Below, piece after piece: positions 7,369-10,080 of a DNA stretch of 10,080 bases. Numbering within the stretch: position 1 is the stretch's first letter; each line of letters opens with the position of its first letter. The notes beneath the pieces were generated by a model, which was given only the letters and a program-made list of their open reading frames with translations, was not told the origin of the DNA and ran no database searches. A program made the position numbers and the translations under genes. The stretch comes from Caldisericota bacterium (GTDB taxonomy: Bacteria; Caldisericota; Caldisericia; Cryosericales; Cryosericaceae), in NCBI GenBank assembly GCA_026390245.1, contig JAPLGI010000166.1, positions 1 to 10,080 of the forward strand, written 5' to 3'.

Positions 7369-8343
7369 CTACAGACGGAGTGCGACTGCACCCATCGCCT
7401 GCCCTGCTCCTGATGCCACCAGTACAACCAAGTCCCCGGCCTTCACCTTGCCCAACTTGCGAGCATCGTACAGCGCCATCGGGATGCACGCCGAACCCGT
7501 ATAGCCGTATTTGTCCATGATCCAGTGCGACTTCGATTCGGGGATACCAAGGATCTCGAGCACTTTCTTGATGACCGCCAGGTTGATCTGTGTGAACAGG
7601 ATCATATCGATGGCTTCGAGAGGCTTGCCTGCGTCCTCCATCAGGCTCTTCACCAAGCCAGGCCATGCGACGAGGTTGGGGTTCTGGTCATACTTCTTGA
7701 GGATGCGCAGCTTGTGCAGCCCCTTGGCAAGAGTATCTTCGTTGATGGGGTATCTGGTCCCCCCGCCGAACACGCCCAGATAATCATGATACATGCCGTC
7801 GGCGATGAACTTCGAGGCGATGATGCTTTCGCCCGTATTCTCGATGACGAACGCCGCGGCTCCATCAGCGAAGAGGGAGGCCGTATACTTGTCATCCTTG
7901 TCCAGGTACTTGGTCATGCCATATTCGCCGATCAGCAGGGCATACCGGAAGTCCGGGTGAGACCTGAACCATGAGTCCACAGTAACCAGGGCCGTGACGA
8001 ATGACGCACAGGATGCAGAAAGGTCGAAGATCATCGCATTGGTCGCGCCAAGCCTGCCCTGGACGACAACGGACGTCGGCGGCGAGATGTACTCATGGGT
8101 ATCGGAAGCCACGACGACCATCGAAAGGTCCGTTGCAGAGATCCCTGCCTCCGCCATCGCCTCCTGAGCAGCGGGAAGACAGAGGTCAATCACAGACTCA
8201 TCGTCAGCAAGCCAATGGCGTTCCTTCTGACCGACTATTCCCTCAAGGAAACCACTCATGTCTTCATGAAAGTACTCGCTGAAGTACTCGTTCGTCAGAA
8301 CCTTGTCCGGAACCTTGATGCCCATCCCTGCAATGTGCGACAT
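7369..8343 (-). CDS. KAS III (FabH)-like protein, copy 1, lacking the catalytic His and Asn
   Basis: This first gene of the operon encodes 324 residues of the KAS III-like thiolase fold. Landmarks are HIAGMGIKVP (3-12), SDTHEYISPP (80-89), nucleophile Cys112 in SASCASF, and FADGAAAFVI (158-167). The FabH His position is Thr251 (FTQINLAVI) and the Asn position is Tyr281 (GYTGSACIPMAL), the same replacements as in its neighbour. It also shares with that neighbour G-x-YxMT-x-x-L and DYLGV segments, so the two arose by tandem duplication and may form a heterodimer. The start at 8343 is chosen because GGAGG lies five bases upstream. The ATG at 8355 and the longer frame to 8397 lack comparable sites, and 8397 coincides with the likely transcription start. 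Its substrate is unknown. Confidence 0.88.
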   Translation of the reverse strand: MSHIAGMGIKVPDKVLTNEYFSEYFHEDMSGFLEGIVGQKERHWLADDESVIDLCLPAAQEAMAEAGISATDLSMVVVASDTHEYISPPTSVVVQGRLGATNAMIFDLSASCASFVTALVTVDSWFRSHPDFRYALLIGEYGMTKYLDKDDKYTASLFADGAAAFVIENTGESIIASKFIADGMYHDYLGVFGGGTRYPINEDTLAKGLHKLRILKKYDQNPNLVAWPGLVKSLMEDAGKPLEAIDMILFTQINLAVIKKVLEILGIPESKSHWIMDKYGYTGSACIPMALYDARKLGKVKAGDLVVLVASGAGQAMGAVALRL

Positions 8344-8348
8344 TCCCG

Positions 8349-8353
8349 CCTCC
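8349..8353 (-). promoter_or_regulatory. Ribosome binding site of the first KAS III-like gene
   Basis: GGAGG on the minus strand, five bases before the ATG at 8343. It decides between that start (MSHIAGMG) and the in-frame ATG at 8355, whose first codons contain this site. Confidence 0.7.
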
Positions 8354-8378
8354 ATCACTAGCAAATGCCAAACTCCAA

Positions 8379-8423
8379 AACCTGAATCACCTCTCACTGG
8401 AAGCAGTATTCATGAACCTGATT
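8379..8423 (-). repeat. Pair of direct repeats around the operon promoter (possible operator)
   Basis: The nonamer AACCTGAAT (8379-8387, plus-strand sense) recurs with one difference as AACCTGATT (8415-8423), 36 bp apart. One copy lies between the -35 and -10 boxes and the other just after the presumed transcription start. The placement suits a repressor site, possibly for the double TetR protein encoded in the operon, but repeats this short can arise by chance. Confidence 0.35.
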
Positions 8424-8432
8424 CTTTGTCAA
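8405..8432 (-). promoter_or_regulatory. Sigma70-type promoter of the KAS-hydrolase-TetR-LIV operon
   Basis: On the minus strand a perfect -35 box TTGACA (8427-8432) is followed after 16 bases by AATACT (8405-8410), which matches four of six consensus -10 positions. Transcription would begin near 8397, giving a leader of about 50 nt before the ATG at 8343. No other convincing promoter was seen between these genes, which supports one long operon. Confidence 0.65.
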
Positions 8433-8537
8433 TACCCCGCAGCACTCATCCAGCACGAAGGAAGAAGTGGCAATGGCAGAACGTGTCACACCTGCGCTGC
8501 ACCCGTTAACAACAGGGCTGGATTCCCGACTGCGCCG

Positions 8538-8571
8538 ACAAAAGAAAAGGCGCCGGGATACCCGGCGCCTT
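8538..8571 (-). terminator. Intrinsic terminator of the bacterioferritin-like gene
   Basis: A perfect 11-bp stem (AAGGCGCCGGG at 8547-8557, complement at 8561-8571) has a 3-base loop. In the minus-strand reading it is followed by TTTTCTTTTG, a good U-tract. It lies 26 nt after the stop at 8598 and ends that transcript before the next operon promoter. The A-rich other flank could give weak termination in the opposite direction as well. Confidence 0.9.
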
Positions 8572-8597
8572 CTGTGTCATATGCTGCAGTTGAACGG

Positions 8598-9017
8598 TCA
8601 GACTTCTTCCATCAATCCCTGGAAGGTGTCGTGGTGCTCTTCCTCGTCCCCCAGGATCTCGGTGAAAATGTGCGCCGTCGTGAGATCTCCCTCCTTGGTG
8701 GCAAGGCCAATGATCTCCTTGTACATCTTGATCGTCATTTCCTCCGCCTTGATGTCCGCAATCAGCATCTCCTTGAGCGACAACCCCACGGTGATGGGCT
8801 GGGGTTTTGTCGTGGGAGTTCCTCCGAGGTAGAAGAGCCGTTCGGCGATTGTCTCGGCGTGCTTCATCTCTTCGATGCCGATCTTCTCGAACTCATCCTT
8901 GACCGAGAAATGCTTCGCGCCCTTCCACTGTACGTGCTGCCACATGTACTGAACCGAAACCTGCAGTTCGCCGGCAATCGCGTCGTTCAGCATGCCGAGT
9001 AGTTTCTTGGATGCCAT
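8598..9017 (-). CDS. Bacterioferritin-like four-helix ferritin-family protein, short form
   Basis: This is a predicted iron-oxidising, iron-handling cytoplasmic protein of 139 residues. By eye it aligns with bacterioferritin, with all six diiron ligands present: Glu17 (GELQ), Glu50 and His53 (EEMKHAE), Glu92 (KAEEM), and Glu125 and His128 (DEEEHH). Met51 occupies the place of the haem-ligating Met52 of E. coli bacterioferritin. It is about 20 residues shorter than classical bacterioferritin and ends after helix D, so the fifth helix that lines the four-fold channel is missing. Whether it forms a 24-mer cage is uncertain. AGGGG six bases upstream supports the ATG at 9017. It has its own promoter and terminator and stands alone between two operons. 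Confidence 0.87.
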   Translation of the reverse strand: MASKKLLGMLNDAIAGELQVSVQYMWQHVQWKGAKHFSVKDEFEKIGIEEMKHAETIAERLFYLGGTPTTKPQPITVGLSLKEMLIADIKAEEMTIKMYKEIIGLATKEGDLTTAHIFTEILGDEEEHHDTFQGLMEEV

Positions 9018-9147
9018 CGATACCCCTTTCGGCAGCTCGCCGGATGCGTTTCACGCGCTCCGCTGCTGCCCGCCAGTAGATCGTCACCTGCGTAGCGCTC
9101 CACTCTCGAACCCGAATGCGACCAGTTTCTTCACGTGCCTCATGTGC
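9018..9147 (-). other. Leader region of the bacterioferritin-like gene
   Basis: These are about 130 bases between the inferred transcription start and the ATG, unusually long for this compact window. No known riboswitch, tRNA-like fold or iron-responsive element was recognised. An open frame starting GTG at 9156 runs through the leader into the downstream gene in another frame. It has no ribosome binding site and an Arg/Ala-rich composition typical of chance translation at high GC, so it is not called. Confidence 0.4.
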
Positions 9148-9154
9148 TTTCAGC

Positions 9155-9184
9155 ACTATACCACATAACGCGCGAGCATGTCAA
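9155..9184 (-). promoter_or_regulatory. Strong sigma70 promoter of the bacterioferritin-like gene
   Basis: On the minus strand TTGACA (9179-9184) is followed after 18 bases by TATAGT (9155-9160). The -10 box is preceded by TGG, making it an extended -10. Transcription should start near 9148, leaving a leader of about 130 nt. A small perfect inverted repeat (GTGCT-3-AGCAC, 9144-9156) covers the presumed start point. A second, imperfect one (CACGTG-3-CATGTG, 9132-9146) partly overlaps it. Either could be a regulatory site. No Fur-box-like sequence was recognised. Confidence 0.8.
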
Positions 9185-9200
9185 GCCCGCTGGATATGCA

Positions 9201-9229
9201 AAGAGGGCAGAACGCTGCCGCTCTGCCCT
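9201..9229 (-). terminator. Hairpin ending the rpsP-khpA-ylqD transcript
   Basis: The stem pairs 9204-9214 with 9219-9229 (AGGGCAGA core, one G-U pair, 11 bp in total) around a 4-base loop. It begins 24 nt after the ylqD stop. The following minus-strand sequence CTTTGCATATCC has only a short U-run, so termination may be incomplete. It also sits just upstream of the -35 box of the next gene. Confidence 0.6.
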
Positions 9230-9252
9230 GAGTCATGAACGTTAGAGAGCTG

Positions 9253-9660
9253 TCAGTCGATAGAGAGGATGACGCCGTCCTGGACGAGAACCGAGGTGGA
9301 GCCGATCTTCTGAAACAGATTGTCCCCGACCTTGACCTCGACAGTCCCTTCAAGAGCACCTTGAACATAGACAGAGCCGAGCTCAAGCTTGTGCACCTCG
9401 GCCTTCTTGGCCTCGAGGTCCATGACCATTTGCTCCTGCTTCGCCTTCTCTTCCTGCAGCTGCGCCTTGACCAAGTCGTCGTACTGACCACCCACGCCGC
9501 CGCGGAGAATGACCTGCGACACGGAGGACTTCAGTCGTTCAAGATTCTGCATCGCCCCAGTATGCGCTCCGTCCAGCTCCTTGAGGTAGCTGTCCTTGAA
9601 CTGCTGGGTCACAACCGTCTTGATAAGAACGTTCTGCTTCATCCAAACGCTGCTTGCCAT
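9253..9660 (-). CDS. ylqD: YlqD-family protein
   Basis: This is a 135-residue protein of unknown function. It is assigned to the YlqD family from its position directly after the KH-domain gene, its length (B. subtilis YlqD is about 128 residues) and its architecture. A start such as MKQNVLIKTVVTQQF leads into a helical, Lys/Glu/Gln-rich stretch (about 60-92, QLQEEKAKQEQMVMDLEAKK) likely to be a coiled coil. A beta-rich C-terminal part contains GTVEVKVGDNLFQKI. The ATG at 9660 lies 5 nt after the khpA stop, with GAGGAG about 11 bases upstream, inside khpA. No catalytic motif is visible. In Bacillus-type genomes this gene sits between khpA and rimM; here it is the last gene of the unit. Confidence 0.8.
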   Translation of the reverse strand: MASSVWMKQNVLIKTVVTQQFKDSYLKELDGAHTGAMQNLERLKSSVSQVILRGGVGGQYDDLVKAQLQEEKAKQEQMVMDLEAKKAEVHKLELGSVYVQGALEGTVEVKVGDNLFQKIGSTSVLVQDGVILSID

Positions 9661-9665
9661 CGACT

Positions 9666-9938
9666 CTATCGCTCCTCTTCCAGGCCACCCTCGGCCCGTT
9701 CGTCATTCATGCTGTCAATTTGGACGGTAGCACTCTTCCCCGTTTTGGCAGACACCGCTCTTACGATGGTGCGGATTGCCTGGGCGGTACGACCCATTTT
9801 TCCGATGACTTTGCCAGTGTCCTTCTGGCCGACCTTGATCTCATACGTCACGGACTGCTCTCCGGCAATCTCGTTGATAACCACTTCTTCAGGGCTATCC
9901 ACAAGAGCCTTGACGATGGTCTCAACCAACTGCTTCAT
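9666..9938 (-). CDS. khpA: KH-domain RNA-binding protein KhpA (YlqC family)
   Basis: This 90-residue single-KH-domain protein is of the KhpA/YlqC/UPF0109 family. Characterised members bind RNA, partner with KhpB (Jag/EloR), and influence cell elongation and division in Gram-positive bacteria. The central motif is GKVIGKMGRTAQAIRTIV (about 42-59), with the GKMG loop being the GxxG that grips nucleic acid. A beta strand ending TVQID follows and then an acidic tail. The length is slightly above the usual 75-80 residues because of that tail. The start has AGGAGA seven bases upstream. It lies 30 nt after rpsP and 5 nt before ylqD, the conserved Firmicutes order. Confidence 0.92.
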   Translation of the reverse strand: MKQLVETIVKALVDSPEEVVINEIAGEQSVTYEIKVGQKDTGKVIGKMGRTAQAIRTIVRAVSAKTGKSATVQIDSMNDERAEGGLEEER

Positions 9939-9968
9939 GGGGAATCTCCTGATACGCGCAGAGCCGGC

Positions 9969-10080
9969 TTACTTCGCGGCCTTGCTCGCAACGAATCTCT
10001 GCCAGATACCGTTGTGCTTGAGGAGGTTGCGCACAGAATCGGTTGGCTGTGCGCCAAGTCCGAGCCAGTAGGCGACACGC
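9969..10080 (-). CDS. rpsP: 30S ribosomal protein S16 (C-terminal part, cut by window edge)
   Basis: The last 36 codons of S16 are inside the window. They read [20 protein letters not shown], then [16 protein letters not shown] and TAA. The YWLxxGAQPTDxVRNLL block is the hallmark of S16, a small-subunit protein needed for 30S assembly. Its start and promoter lie beyond the right edge. It leads the rpsP-khpA-ylqD unit. Confidence 0.95.
   Translation of the reverse strand, partial: RVAYWLGLGAQPTDSVRNLLKHNGIWQRFVASKAAK

Noticed and set aside
5584..8343. OleA/OleB-type hydrocarbon pathway (thiolase-fold enzyme plus alpha/beta hydrolase)
   Set aside because: OleA keeps the Cys-His-Asn set, whereas these proteins lack His and Asn. 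No OleC-like ligase or OleD-like dehydrogenase is present.
8893..9156. Small minus-strand frame in the bacterioferritin leader, starting GTG
   Set aside because: It starts at the predicted transcription start with no ribosome binding site, overlaps the real gene in another frame, and has chance-like Arg/Ala-rich composition.
9235..10071. Long plus-strand open frame (278 codons) across the ylqD, khpA and rpsP region
   Set aside because: It covers three recognised minus-strand genes and their junctions, and its translation shows no family resemblance.
1..10080. CRISPR arrays, tRNA or rRNA genes, insertion sequences, phage attachment sites
   Set aside because: No spaced repeat array, cloverleaf-like sequence, transposase motif or terminal inverted repeats were seen on reading both strands.

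Overview
The window is a tightly packed bacterial stretch of roughly 57% GC (estimated by eye), with every supported gene on the minus strand. Transcription therefore runs from high to low coordinates. The rpsP-khpA-ylqD order, the copper-amine-oxidase-type N-terminal repeats on a solute-binding protein and the strong AGGAGG-type ribosome binding sites suggest a Firmicutes-like (Clostridia-type) lineage or a phylum close to it. This is inference; there is no 16S or other decisive marker here.

Region 1 (10080 down to about 9200) is the end of a ribosomal-protein operon: the C-terminus of S16 (rpsP), the small KH-domain RNA-binding protein KhpA/YlqC, and a YlqD-family protein. It closes with a hairpin where other genomes often continue into rimM and trmD.

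Region 2 (about 9185 to 8538) is a single-gene unit. A near-consensus extended -10 promoter and a leader of about 130 nt precede a short bacterioferritin-like protein with a complete predicted ferroxidase centre, followed by a clear intrinsic terminator.

Region 3 (about 8432 to beyond position 1) looks like one long operon of nine genes behind a TTGACA-type promoter. In order it holds two paralogous KAS III (FabH)-like proteins, an alpha/beta hydrolase, a double TetR regulator carrying two complete TetR units in one chain, and a full LIV/HAAT-type ABC importer (substrate-binding protein, livG, livF, livH, livM). The last gene runs off the left edge. Gaps are 24, 12, 3, 49 and 77 nt, and livG/F/H/M overlap by 14, 4 and 1 nt, so co-expression is very likely. 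A perfect hairpin with a cUUCGg loop sits between the binding-protein gene and livG.

The region 3 operon is the candidate new system. Both KAS III-like proteins keep the nucleophilic Cys but have Thr and Tyr where FabH has its catalytic His and Asn. They travel with a hydrolase, an unusual ligand-responsive repressor and an importer whose binding protein has extra N-terminal domains and no lipobox. The simplest reading is a regulated module that takes up a small organic acid, acyl or aromatic compound and processes it (or makes, senses and recaptures one). The substrate cannot be read from the sequence.
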